64,000 nucleotides of DNA, from contig CAZOFY010000002.1 in NCBI GenBank assembly GCA_964579245.1, positions 28,197 through 92,196 of the forward strand. The letters run 5' to 3'. Below the pieces are notes generated by a model. It did not search any database, was not told where the DNA came from, and saw only the letters and a list, made by a program, of their open reading frames with translations. The translations under genes were made by a program, and so were the position numbers. Below, one piece after another: positions 16,709-25,162 of this stretch. The DNA comes from Firm-13 sp964579245 (GTDB lineage: Bacteria > Bacillota > Clostridia > Saccharofermentanales > Saccharofermentanaceae). Every line of letters starts with the position of its first letter. Within the stretch, counting starts at the first letter, position 1.

Positions 16709-17860
16709 TTATTTTTTGGGTATATCTCGAAAAAAACCAAAAATCTCATGTTCGAGAAGAAATTCCTTATTCGCAACACCGCCGGAAAATCCTACCAGAC
16801 GGCCATTTTTCCCGATTACGCGATGGCATGGAACAAGAATCGGGATGGGATTCTCCGAACAAGCAGAGCCGACCGCACGGGAAAGATTTCTTGCTGCAAC
16901 ACGGTCGTTCCCTGTCAGTGTCATAGCTACATCCTCGTAACTAACGGTAGAACCGTATGGGATCCGTTGAAGCTCCGCCCAAACATGTCTTTGAAAATCA
17001 CTTCCAAACGGGAAATGGATTTTTACGGAAAAGCTTGTTCTTGCTTTTGAAAAATATTCCTTCAGCTCACGGGCGGCCTTAGCGATCTCGTCAGGGCAAG
17101 AGGAACAGCCGTTCAAATACGCAGGATCTCCACTTTTTTTCAGGACGCCGTAAGCATCAGCTACACCGATTCGTATGGCGACTAATCTTTCATAGGGGTC
17201 ATTGATCTCCTCCTCGTACTGATAAAAGTGAATCCCTTCCACGTAATGATTTCTGCCCTTAATAGATAGAACTCCCTGTTGATAGGCAACAAAGGCAACG
17301 CCATAATCCGGATATTCGGACGCAAGCAATGTGAATAATCCGCCATCCTGAAAAACTCCGTCCAGGCATAATGCCTCATCTAAAACCGCCTCCTGCACCA
17401 TCCCGCAGTCGAGAAGAATATCAGCAAAGTCGTGCTCAAAGGCAGGAAGAATCACGCTGACTCTATGAAGCTGCAGGGTGAAAAACGCCAGCCGAAGCAT
17501 GGCATCGACAATTTTATGCTGCATTGAGGCAAGAGAATGTCCCGACTTTGAATCGTCTGATTCGGCCACGTCCGGTGACTGTCTTCCCTTCGTCTCACTA
17601 TCCGGTTGTGACGAGGCGAAAAAAATCTCAACGTAGGTGCTTTTATGTACAGGGTGTATCTGATCAAAAACCAGAAGGGCCAGAGGATTTTTCTCCGTAT
17701 CATCAGACACGGAAGCCAGGTATAATGCAGCTCGGGGATCAGAAAGCTTGTCGCGAATCATATCGGTAATATCCTGGAGCTTTCCCGAACAAATTCCGGT
17801 AGAACGCAATCTTTGCGAGTCCATAATTCGTAACGGTGACAACATGATATCCGTTTGCAT
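16709..17860 (-). CDS. GNAT-like domain fused to O6-alkylguanine-DNA alkyltransferase
   Basis: 383 residues. The C-terminal ~100 are a complete MGMT/Ogt core: FQRHVWAELQRIPYGSTVSY, the Arg-finger helix region (NLSRAVGSACSENPIPI), the catalytic PCHRVIG and the closing GFSGGVANKEFLLEHE. It should transfer O6-alkyl groups from guanine to the Cys in a suicide reaction. The first ~250 residues look like a RimJ-type GNAT: LRLAFFTLQLHRVSVILP, then LLDCGMVQEAVLDEALCLDG. They include an acidic, poorly conserved insert near 85-105 and lack a clear acetyl-CoA loop, so catalytic ability is doubtful. The ATG follows GAGGGGGG. It starts 12 bases after the solute-binding-protein stop. Confidence 0.85.
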   Translation of the reverse strand: MQTDIMLSPLRIMDSQRLRSTGICSGKLQDITDMIRDKLSDPRAALYLASVSDDTEKNPLALLVFDQIHPVHKSTYVEIFFASSQPDSETKGRQSPDVAESDDSKSGHSLASMQHKIVDAMLRLAFFTLQLHRVSVILPAFEHDFADILLDCGMVQEAVLDEALCLDGVFQDGGLFTLLASEYPDYGVAFVAYQQGVLSIKGRNHYVEGIHFYQYEEEINDPYERLVAIRIGVADAYGVLKKSGDPAYLNGCSSCPDEIAKAARELKEYFSKARTSFSVKIHFPFGSDFQRHVWAELQRIPYGSTVSYEDVAMTLTGNDRVAARNLSRAVGSACSENPIPILVPCHRVIGKNGRLVGFSGGVANKEFLLEHEIFGFFRDIPKK

Positions 17861-17872
17861 ACTATCCCCCCT

Positions 17873-19429
17873 CTATATCGACTGCTTTGATTCAGTCGAC
17901 ATGTCAGTCAAAAGCTGTTCTATATCCGCATCTGGCAGCATCATCTTCGGAACGTACTTCTCAAGGAGTTTCTCGATGAACTGTGTTGTATCCTCTTCAT
18001 TCGTATGAGGATTATAGATAGCCGTCCCCATGTCCTTCTTCCACTCAATCAGTCGGTCCCCGTAAGTCTGGTTCTCCAGAATCAATCGCCAAACGGCATC
18101 AGAGGTTAATACGGGAAGGAATCCGGCGCGGTTTTCCAGTCTGTCAGTCAAAAGGACCGCATCCTCATCCGATGCAAGAAAAGCGGCAAATTCCGAAGCA
18201 AGTTCTGGATTTTTGGCGTCTGCGGAAACACACAAGGGATATACAGTTAGGGCTAACGGAGACACACTCCCATCTGTTTCAGATGGAATCTTTGTAATCG
18301 TCACGTCTGGAAGTGCTGTGCTCCAATAGGGAATGTCAAATGACGATCCTACCCACGCTGCCACCCGTCCGGATATTCTCGGGTCGACATTGCCAAATTC
18401 TTTCGCTTGTTCATCAGGCAAGAGTGCTTCTACCGAGAAATATTTCTGACCCGAGTATATCTGAAAAAATGATGCTGTCTTTTGAAAAGCTTCCGATCTG
18501 AAATGAAAAACATGATCGTCGTATACAAACCATTTAGCATTTACGTCATAAGCATTTGGTAAAACAGGAAGCAGGCTACTTGGATCATAAAGAGCATAAA
18601 AAGGTTTCTGATCCACTTGATCCTCAGTACCGGCATTCATTGTAGCGACATCCGCAGAAATGAGCTCCAAGGTCGGTATAGTCAGGGAAAAAGGAAGAAA
18701 CTCTTTGCCGGATGCTTTTGTCACTTCCTGATTCCAAAACATAAGTTTAGCCGAAGCGGCATAAGGAATCCCGTACAAAGAGCTCCCTATATAGCAGGTA
18801 GAAATCATGTCGGGGTATATCTTCTCCGGAGTGATGGTAGTAACAGAAGCCAGGTGTTTGTCGATCGGAATAATTCGATCCTTTTCGAAAAAAGGGCTGA
18901 GAGAATTCACATAAAGGATATCCGTAAAAATATTGTCATTTCTCCAGGTCTCGACCATGCTAAAGGTTGCCCCCGTAGAGGGAGTCTGAATCACGTCCAC
19001 CAGAAATTCCGGTTCAATCGCCAATAGGAAGTCCGTCGTGATGGTGCTTCCTGTTTCTCCTTTTGGAAATAGCCCCTGCTTCTTTGCAATATAAAGCAAA
19101 GAAAGATATTTCGCGGTCTCTGAAGAAATGGGTGCCGCAACACGAATAACTTCGGTATTATCAGACAGAGCGGTTGTTGCGGAAGGTTCTGTGTCCAACG
19201 AGGACTCTGTCTCCTCCTCCGAATCTGAAAAAGAGACAGACGGATACGTGGCCGTCTGTGAAACAGCGCAGGAAGGAAGAAGGAGCAGAAAGACCAATAT
19301 CAAACTGCATAGGGCAGCCAAACGCAACTTGAGAACGTATAACAAAGAAGTCGACGTCTCTCCATGTATCACCTTGAACAGCTTGCTGACCGAATCTCTC
19401 TGTTTCAATGGAACCACCTTCATATGCAC
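17873..19429 (-). CDS. Extracellular solute-binding lipoprotein
   Basis: About 518 residues. A hydrophobic stretch LCSLILVFLLLLPSC ends in a lipobox Cys near residue 54, followed by an acidic Ser/Thr/Glu linker. The rest resembles the family-1 ABC solute-binding fold: FEKDRIIPIDKHL, SSLYGIPYAASAKLMFWNQEV, and RVAAWVGSSFDIPYW near the end. Sugar or oligosaccharide binding is plausible but the ligand is not shown. No ABC permease or ATPase gene is near. The start is uncertain: GTG at 19429 or ATG at 19423 give about 30 residues before the signal peptide. It is 28 bases downstream of the zinc-ribbon protein gene, probably the same transcript. Confidence 0.72.
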   Translation of the reverse strand: MHMKVVPLKQRDSVSKLFKVIHGETSTSLLYVLKLRLAALCSLILVFLLLLPSCAVSQTATYPSVSFSDSEEETESSLDTEPSATTALSDNTEVIRVAAPISSETAKYLSLLYIAKKQGLFPKGETGSTITTDFLLAIEPEFLVDVIQTPSTGATFSMVETWRNDNIFTDILYVNSLSPFFEKDRIIPIDKHLASVTTITPEKIYPDMISTCYIGSSLYGIPYAASAKLMFWNQEVTKASGKEFLPFSLTIPTLELISADVATMNAGTEDQVDQKPFYALYDPSSLLPVLPNAYDVNAKWFVYDDHVFHFRSEAFQKTASFFQIYSGQKYFSVEALLPDEQAKEFGNVDPRISGRVAAWVGSSFDIPYWSTALPDVTITKIPSETDGSVSPLALTVYPLCVSADAKNPELASEFAAFLASDEDAVLLTDRLENRAGFLPVLTSDAVWRLILENQTYGDRLIEWKKDMGTAIYNPHTNEEDTTQFIEKLLEKYVPKMMLPDADIEQLLTDMSTESKQSI

Positions 19430-19457
19430 GCTTCTCTCACAACGTATCTCCTTATCG

Positions 19458-20126
19458 CTAAAAATGAAAACGTCGTTTCAGTTCGCTTCTTACTGTTTTT
19501 TCTCCAAATATCATTGTACCGGCCAGCGAAGCAAGAGATATGCCGGCCGAGATGATCGGAATAATCGGGAAATGAATAACATTCATCATATACAGGATAA
19601 CCGGAACAAATCCCAAAAGACCGATCATAATCTGATAGATGACATAGTTATGCCAATCAAGTCGATTCACGATGATAACAATCAGGACGACGATATTCGC
19701 CAGGCTTAGGATATTGGGCACAACGTAATTGACAGCCCAGCCCGTATATCCGATTACATAATCAATTACAACCAGAAGCGCAGACGCACATATGGCCTGA
19801 ACAAGGATCTTAGATGCAAGATTGGCGTGGTTCTTCACAGCAAAAATGATCGCTGCCCAAAAGTAGATAATAGCCGCCGTTGTTATCAAGGACCACAGAA
19901 CACCGTTGTAAAAAAAATAATTGATCAATATGGAGACAACCCCGGCAACGATGGAGAAAAAGAGAATGATTCGCTTGAAAATCGTAAAGCTGCGAAGATT
20001 CGATTCCGTATCCGGATAAGTAGGCTCACCAGGAATACCGTCTTTCTCACAAAGCACGGATTTACAAAGCGGACAAATTGTGGCGTCATCCAAAATATTG
20101 ACATGGCATCGATTACAGGTTTTCAT
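19458..20126 (-). CDS. Zinc-ribbon membrane protein (DUF6320-like)
   Basis: 222 residues. An N-terminal zinc ribbon CNRCHVNILDDATICPLCKS (two CxxC knuckles) is followed, after a short soluble stretch, by five or six transmembrane helices (about 50-205) and a basic C-terminus. No catalytic motif is seen. Its start overlaps the 3' end of the acyltransferase gene by 14 bases, which suggests translational coupling. In Clostridia this kind of protein is known as the partner of alcohol-acetyltransferase-like enzymes. The function is unknown. Confidence 0.75.
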   Translation of the reverse strand: MKTCNRCHVNILDDATICPLCKSVLCEKDGIPGEPTYPDTESNLRSFTIFKRIILFFSIVAGVVSILINYFFYNGVLWSLITTAAIIYFWAAIIFAVKNHANLASKILVQAICASALLVVIDYVIGYTGWAVNYVVPNILSLANIVVLIVIIVNRLDWHNYVIYQIMIGLLGFVPVILYMMNVIHFPIIPIISAGISLASLAGTMIFGEKTVRSELKRRFHF

Positions 20127-21408
20127 AATACACTCCGTTGCTCTCTATGGACACGTCCAGCCCTTCAGAAGATAACGCCCGAAAAAATGCACGTTGAATA
20201 TATGCTTCTTGATGTCTAGAGGTAAATGTCACATCAAGCTTGTTGCCAAAAGAGCAGACACCGCATTTAAAGGGCTCCTTGTTCGCGACGTTGATCAGGA
20301 CACTGAAGCTGTCAATGAATTCGGTATACTTTTCCGGGACGGATATACTTCCTAGATTTGACAACGTTGTCGTATGTGATTCATACGACAGTAAGTATCC
20401 GATCTTCAAAGCAATATTTTTAATGAAAAGAGGCAAAAACCTCAGAACGATATTCTGTCCCATACTGACATTTCCCGCTATTTTCTGGATAAAAAGGTCC
20501 TTCGACATTTGATTCTTGAACTGATCACAAACCTCACGAAGAACATCTTCAAAGGTCGGCTCTGCCTCTGTGAAGCGATAACCGATAGAGACGGATGAAA
20601 AGAAATTCATCGTTGATGTCGAATCAAAAAAAGGCCGCAGATTCACTGGTACAAACAGCTTAACAGGGTGCTTGGAAGGTTGCCGGTTCATGTTGCCCTG
20701 ATAGATACTCCAGATCAATACAGCCGAGAGAAATTGTGAGATGGTGACGCCACGTTTCCGGCAAAGCGCAAGGAGCTCATCAACTTTTATATAGCCATGA
20801 ATCACTCCGGTAGAATACAGTGGCAACTTCTCTCCTTTGATTTGATAAGATTTCTCGGTAAACAGCGGACTCTTTTCCGATTTCTTAAAATTCTTGAGAT
20901 AACTGTCTTCCGAATCCGCTGTTACATCAGCAACAGGTATCATGATCTGCGTTGCTTTATTCCCTGGCGTATTTACCAGACGAAGATAGCAAAGCGTCAG
21001 TTCTTTAAGAAAGTTGATTGCGACAGTTCCGTCAGAGAGTGCATGGAAAACTTCCAAGCTGATTCTCTTCTTATAGTAAATAACCCGAAATAATAAATGT
21101 GAATTATTAACCGGATCGATATATCCGCACGGGCTGGTTTTCTCTTCCGTTACCAAAGGTCTTTTCCGGTTCGATTCAAAATAATACCAAAAAAAGCCGT
21201 GATGCATCCGTACCAAGAAGCTGTCAAACCAAGGGATAGTGACATCGAGTGCCTTCTGCAAGAGCTCAGGGTCAACGTCCTTCTTGAGACGGACAGATAT
21301 TCTATATACGCTGCTAAACGTCCTGTTCGAGATAACGGGAAAGACTGTAGCGGTATTGTCAAGGCGATGCCATTTTGTATCGCTTCCTGCCTTGGCTATA
21401 TTCTTCAC
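20113..21408 (-). CDS. Condensation-fold acyltransferase (alcohol acetyltransferase-like)
   Basis: 431 residues of the chloramphenicol-acetyltransferase/condensation superfamily. The active-site HxxxDG motif is present as FHALSDG near residue 120, and the second half carries the expected FVPVNLRPFF and TTTLSNLGSISVP segments (tunnel and latch region). It should join an acyl thioester to an alcohol or amine; the substrate is unknown. The start is GTG with AGGAAAGAGG upstream. It is coupled to the zinc-ribbon membrane gene by overlapping ends, so the pair probably acts at the membrane, for example on lipid or envelope glycans (inference). Confidence 0.78.
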   Translation of the reverse strand: MKNIAKAGSDTKWHRLDNTATVFPVISNRTFSSVYRISVRLKKDVDPELLQKALDVTIPWFDSFLVRMHHGFFWYYFESNRKRPLVTEEKTSPCGYIDPVNNSHLLFRVIYYKKRISLEVFHALSDGTVAINFLKELTLCYLRLVNTPGNKATQIMIPVADVTADSEDSYLKNFKKSEKSPLFTEKSYQIKGEKLPLYSTGVIHGYIKVDELLALCRKRGVTISQFLSAVLIWSIYQGNMNRQPSKHPVKLFVPVNLRPFFDSTSTMNFFSSVSIGYRFTEAEPTFEDVLREVCDQFKNQMSKDLFIQKIAGNVSMGQNIVLRFLPLFIKNIALKIGYLLSYESHTTTLSNLGSISVPEKYTEFIDSFSVLINVANKEPFKCGVCSFGNKLDVTFTSRHQEAYIQRAFFRALSSEGLDVSIESNGVYYENL

Positions 21409-21476
21409 CCTCTTTCCTACGATTCATAACAAGTATATTATGCACGATATAAGGTTTGATTCCAACAATGTATAAC

Positions 21477-21508
21477 AAAAAAAAGATCTGCGATCATAAT
21501 CGCAGATC
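21477..21508 (-). terminator. Intrinsic terminator after tRNA-Thr
   Basis: Minus strand: GATCTGCGAT pairs perfectly with ATCGCAGATC around a TATG loop and is followed by eight T residues. A textbook rho-independent terminator. Confidence 0.93.
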
Positions 21509-21512
21509 CTTC

Positions 21513-21587
21513 TGGAGCCGATGGTGAGAATCGAACTCACGACCTATTCATTACGAGTGAATTGCTCTACCCCTGAGCCACATCGGC
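21513..21587 (-). tRNA. tRNA-Thr (anticodon CGT)
   Basis: Minus-strand cloverleaf GCCGATGTGGCTCAGGGG. The anticodon loop is CTCGTAA (CGT), the T-loop is GTTCGATTC, acceptor CATCGGC is complementary to GCCGATG, and CCA is encoded. It is a single-gene transcript with its own promoter and terminator. Confidence 0.96.
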
Positions 21588-21632
21588 AACTTGCCGGCGA
21601 AATTCTCTTGTCTTTCGCGCGGCACGAATAAA

Positions 21633-21661
21633 ACTATACAAATTCAAAACACTTCTGTCAA
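21633..21661 (-). promoter_or_regulatory. Promoter of tRNA-Thr
   Basis: TTGACA (21656-21661) and TATAGT (21633-21638) on the minus strand with a 17-base spacer. The -35 box overlaps the stop codon of the amidohydrolase gene. Confidence 0.85.
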
Positions 21662-23007
21662 GCAAATTGCGTAATAAACGCGGCTCTTTTTTCAGTCTCG
21701 GCTTTGACCATCTCGAGATCTATGGTCATCAATTCGCCCTTGTACTTAACAAACTTGCCTGCTATCATGACAGATTCGACACCAGAAACTCCAGCGCTGT
21801 ATACCAAAGCAGAAACAGGATCTCCCAGCGGCCACATCGGGGCTCTGTTATAGTCAATAATCTGAAGATCCGCTATCATACCCTCTTGAATGATACCGCA
21901 TTGAGAAAAGCCCATGCCCTGATATCCGTTCCGCGTAGCCATTGCAATGAGCTGTTTAGCCGGAAGTACGGTCGGATCGAAGCTTACGCCCTTTGCCATA
22001 AATGAGGCCAGCCTCATTTCCATAAACATGTCCGTATTGTTGTTGCTGGCACAGCCGTCTGTTCCTAAGGCAACGCGAATACCCTTCCTGGTCATCTTGT
22101 CGACCTCAGCAAATCCTGACGCAAGCTTCATGTTGCTCGAAGGATTATGAGCCACGGTTACCCCTGCGGCTGAGAGAATATCCATATCGTCCTCTGATAA
22201 ATGAACACCGTGTGCAGCAATGCACGAGCGGTCAAAAACTCCAAAATCTGCTAAAGCCGCGACCGGAGATTTACCATACTTCTCCATGCAGTTTGATACT
22301 TCTGTCCTGGTTTCTGATACGTGGACTTGGATCGGAACGTCACACTCGGCAGCCTCAGCAACCAACTCAGGATACAAGGATGTCGGATAAAGATAGATAG
22401 AATGAATCATCAGGGAGGTTCGAAGCAGACCTCCGCCGGCTCCGTCAAATGCCTTCTTGAAAGCAGCCAGTGAAGGCTTATCCGTAAACCAATTCTTACC
22501 GTCGAATATCTTACCGTCCTGGCAAAGATTCATTCGGAATCCGGATTGCAGGGCAGCACATGCTGTCTCATCCGACATGAAATACATATCGGCAGATGCG
22601 CCGATACCGCCTTGGATCATCTCCGCGATTCCAAGAAGACTGGCAAAATATACGTCTTCCTTCCGAAGGTGCTCTTCGCGAGGGAGGATCTTCTTAAAAA
22701 GCCAGTCCTCGAGGCTCATATCATCAGCAGAATTTCGCATGATCGACATCGGGATATGAGAGTGAGCATTGGCAAAAGTAGGCATGAGGATCTTGTTCTT
22801 TCCGCTGTATTCATCAAACCCAATCTGGGTCCCGCCTGATTCTCTCTGTGCTTCCATCATTGCTCGAACAGCTACGCTTCGATCCGCACCGACATAAATG
22901 ATACGATCGCCTTTTACCGCGACAAATGCATCTTGTAGAACAACCACGTCACCGGTCTGATCAGGGGTTACAACGGTAAAATTCTTGAAAAGAACCGTCC
23001 TGGACAT
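21658..23007 (-). CDS. Amidohydrolase: SAH/5'-deoxyadenosine/MTA deaminase type
   Basis: 449-residue metal-dependent hydrolase of the TRZ/ATZ/SsnA branch. The metal ligands are in place: NAHSHIPM (HxH, near residue 81), HVSET (third His), HGVHL, and the catalytic Asp in LGTDGCASNNNTDMF. Members of this clade (MtaD/DadD) remove the 6-amino group of S-adenosylhomocysteine, methylthioadenosine or 5'-deoxyadenosine. The position directly after an AhcY-type gene and a purine nucleoside phosphorylase supports an adenosine-thioether substrate. The ATG has GAAGGAGGACACTTGT upstream. It is the last gene of the secA operon, 16 bases after ahcY. Confidence 0.87.
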   Translation of the reverse strand: MSRTVLFKNFTVVTPDQTGDVVVLQDAFVAVKGDRIIYVGADRSVAVRAMMEAQRESGGTQIGFDEYSGKNKILMPTFANAHSHIPMSIMRNSADDMSLEDWLFKKILPREEHLRKEDVYFASLLGIAEMIQGGIGASADMYFMSDETACAALQSGFRMNLCQDGKIFDGKNWFTDKPSLAAFKKAFDGAGGGLLRTSLMIHSIYLYPTSLYPELVAEAAECDVPIQVHVSETRTEVSNCMEKYGKSPVAALADFGVFDRSCIAAHGVHLSEDDMDILSAAGVTVAHNPSSNMKLASGFAEVDKMTRKGIRVALGTDGCASNNNTDMFMEMRLASFMAKGVSFDPTVLPAKQLIAMATRNGYQGMGFSQCGIIQEGMIADLQIIDYNRAPMWPLGDPVSALVYSAGVSGVESVMIAGKFVKYKGELMTIDLEMVKAETEKRAAFITQFA

Positions 23008-23023
23008 ACAAGTGTCCTCCTTC

Positions 23024-24286
23024 TTAGATCTCCCATGTAGATACGTATTTCTGCTGTTCAGGTGTCAAAGTATCTATCGATGTTGCCTTGGTAGCAAGGA
23101 GTATTTCGGCTACTCTGTCATCAATTTCTTTGGGAATATTATAGACCCGGTTGGATAGGGACGGGCCGTTTACCGCCATATAGCGGGCACTTTGCGCCTG
23201 CAACGCAAAGCTCATGTCCATAATCTCGACCGGATGACCGTCTCCCGCCGCCAGATTCACCAGTCTTCCCTCAGCCAGAATACAAATCGTTCTTCCGTCC
23301 GGCATTTTATAACCGTCAACACCGGATCTCATTACGGATACAGACGTAGATAGGGCTGCCAATTCTTTTAGATTGATCTCCACATCAAAATGCCCGGCAT
23401 TGCAGCAAATCGCACCATCCTTCATCTTGAGAAAATGCTCCCTGGAAATGACATCCTTGCAGCCTGTCAGAGTAATAAAGATATCCCCTTGTCCGGCAGC
23501 TTGATCCATCGTCATAACCTCATAGCCTTCCATCAAAGCCTCGCAAGCCTTGACCGGATCGATCTCGGTAACGATGACCCGAGCGCCCAAACCCTTTGCG
23601 CGTAAGGCAACACCCTTCCCACACATTCCATATCCGGCAACAACAACAGACTTACCTGCCACAAGAAGATTCGTAGCAGTCATAATTGCCGTCCAGACGG
23701 ATTGACCTGTGCCAAACCGATTATCAAAAAGATGTTTACACCTGGCGTCGTTAACGGCAATAACGGGATAGGAAAGCCTGCCGTTGTCCTGAAGTATCTG
23801 AAGTCGATGTACACCGGTCGTTGTCTCCTCACAGCCTCCGATCAGGTTCTTGCTCAAGTGCTTGTGTGTTGTATGCAGCAACTGAGCAAAATCTCCTCCA
23901 TCATCAATGACAATATGGGGCTCGATGGATAACGCCATGGATAGATGTTCTATATACTGTTCTTCATTGGCTCCGTGAACACAATAAACCTGCATGCCCT
24001 CAGAAGCCAACGCCGCCGCAACATCATCCTGTGTCGACAACGGATTGCAACCGGTAAGCGCGACTTTGGCGCCGCCTGCCTGTAATGCCTTCGCAAGGCA
24101 CGCTGTCTTTGCTTCTACATGAACGCTGACGGAAATATTCATTCCGGCAAATGGTTTCTCGCGAATCAATTCAGCTTCGATTGTGCGCAGAACGGGCATG
24201 TTTTTATAAGCCCACGCTATTTTCTTATGCCCGGACGGAGCCAGACCAATATCACGAACAACATAAGGGGGGACGACGATTGACAT
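23024..24286 (-). CDS. ahcY: S-adenosylhomocysteine hydrolase family enzyme (archaeal/Thermotoga-type length)
   Basis: 420 residues, NAD-dependent hydrolase splitting S-adenosylhomocysteine (or the inosyl analogue) to nucleoside plus homocysteine. It shows SVHVEAKTACLAKALQAGG, the dinucleotide-binding GYGMCGKGVALRAKGLG, and CCNAGHFDVEI. It ends LTPEQQKYVSTWEI and lacks the C-terminal KPDHYRY tail of the longer bacterial and eukaryotic enzymes, as in Thermotoga and archaea. The ATG at 24286 follows GAGGTG; an in-frame GTG at 24298 would overlap the PNP stop by four bases and cannot be excluded. It lies between PNP and the deaminase. Whether its substrate is SAH or S-inosylhomocysteine is open. 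Confidence 0.93.
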   Translation of the reverse strand: MSIVVPPYVVRDIGLAPSGHKKIAWAYKNMPVLRTIEAELIREKPFAGMNISVSVHVEAKTACLAKALQAGGAKVALTGCNPLSTQDDVAAALASEGMQVYCVHGANEEQYIEHLSMALSIEPHIVIDDGGDFAQLLHTTHKHLSKNLIGGCEETTTGVHRLQILQDNGRLSYPVIAVNDARCKHLFDNRFGTGQSVWTAIMTATNLLVAGKSVVVAGYGMCGKGVALRAKGLGARVIVTEIDPVKACEALMEGYEVMTMDQAAGQGDIFITLTGCKDVISREHFLKMKDGAICCNAGHFDVEINLKELAALSTSVSVMRSGVDGYKMPDGRTICILAEGRLVNLAAGDGHPVEIMDMSFALQAQSARYMAVNGPSLSNRVYNIPKEIDDRVAEILLATKATSIDTLTPEQQKYVSTWEI

Positions 24287-24294
24287 AGAACACC

Positions 24295-25131
24295 TCACAG
24301 TTCAGCATTTTTGATGAAAGCCTCGACCAAAGCGATGCTTTTCGCTGAAGCCTGAGCACCAATTTCCATAACCTCAGAATGCGAGAGCGGATTCTTCGAG
24401 ATGCCCGCAGCCATGTTCGTGATGCACGATAGAGCCAGTACCCGTACTCCCGCGTGGGATGCTACGATAGCCTCAGGCACAGTGGACATTCCGACCGCGT
24501 CCGCGCCAAATCGTTGAAGCATCTTAATCTCGGACGGTGTCTCGTATTGCGGTCCGCGCATATATGCGTATACACCCTTGAGAAGTGGAATATCCTGTCG
24601 TCTGGACTCTCGAAGAAGAACATCAATAAAGCCTCGATCATATACATAGCTCTGATCGGGAAATCTCGGACCAAATTCGTCCAGATTGGGGCCGATCAGA
24701 GGTGACTCACAGAACATGGACAGATGATCCGTTATAACCATCAAGTCCCCGGGTTCCAGATTCGAATTGATTCCGCCGGCCGCATTCGTCAGCAAAAGGT
24801 TCTTTATGCCGATCCGGATCAGTACCCGGAGGGGAAATGTGACATCTGCCGTTGAATAGCCCTCGTAGTAGTGATATCGACCTTGCATCATGTATGTCAG
24901 ACAATTCCCTACCCGGGCAATCAAAAGTTTTCCCTCATGGCCGGGAGTAGTCGGCGTCGGGAAGTACGGAATATCTGTGTACTTCACACTGGCAAGAATT
25001 TCGCATCTTTCTGCCATCGGTCCAAGTCCGGAGCCAAGGACAACACAGGTCTTTGGTGTCTCATCAGATAAGGCTGCAATGAAGGCGGCAGCCTCATCCA
25101 TCTTCTTCAAATCAAAAGAATTGTGATCCAT
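24295..25131 (-). CDS. punA: Purine nucleoside phosphorylase (trimeric PNP-I type)
   Basis: 278 residues, phosphorolysis of inosine or guanosine to base plus ribose 1-phosphate. The family landmarks are VVLGSGLGPMAE, PTPTTPGHEGKL (phosphate loop), the HYYEGYS stretch, LLTNAAGGIN, PQYETPSEI, the VGMSTVPEAIVA block and SCITNMAAGIS. The length and Asn at the end of SCITN fit the trimeric 6-oxopurine enzymes. The ATG at 25131 follows GGAGGG; the frame is open upstream but without a ribosome site. It starts 31 bases after secA, so the purine/SAH genes ride on the secA transcript. Confidence 0.94.
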   Translation of the reverse strand: MDHNSFDLKKMDEAAAFIAALSDETPKTCVVLGSGLGPMAERCEILASVKYTDIPYFPTPTTPGHEGKLLIARVGNCLTYMMQGRYHYYEGYSTADVTFPLRVLIRIGIKNLLLTNAAGGINSNLEPGDLMVITDHLSMFCESPLIGPNLDEFGPRFPDQSYVYDRGFIDVLLRESRRQDIPLLKGVYAYMRGPQYETPSEIKMLQRFGADAVGMSTVPEAIVASHAGVRVLALSCITNMAAGISKNPLSHSEVMEIGAQASAKSIALVEAFIKNAEL

Positions 25132-25162
25132 AAGCCCTCCCTTGTTCTGCGGCATGTATGAA

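Noticed and set aside
17873..19429. ABC sugar importer operon
   Set aside because: Only the binding lipoprotein is present; no permease or ATPase gene lies on either side.
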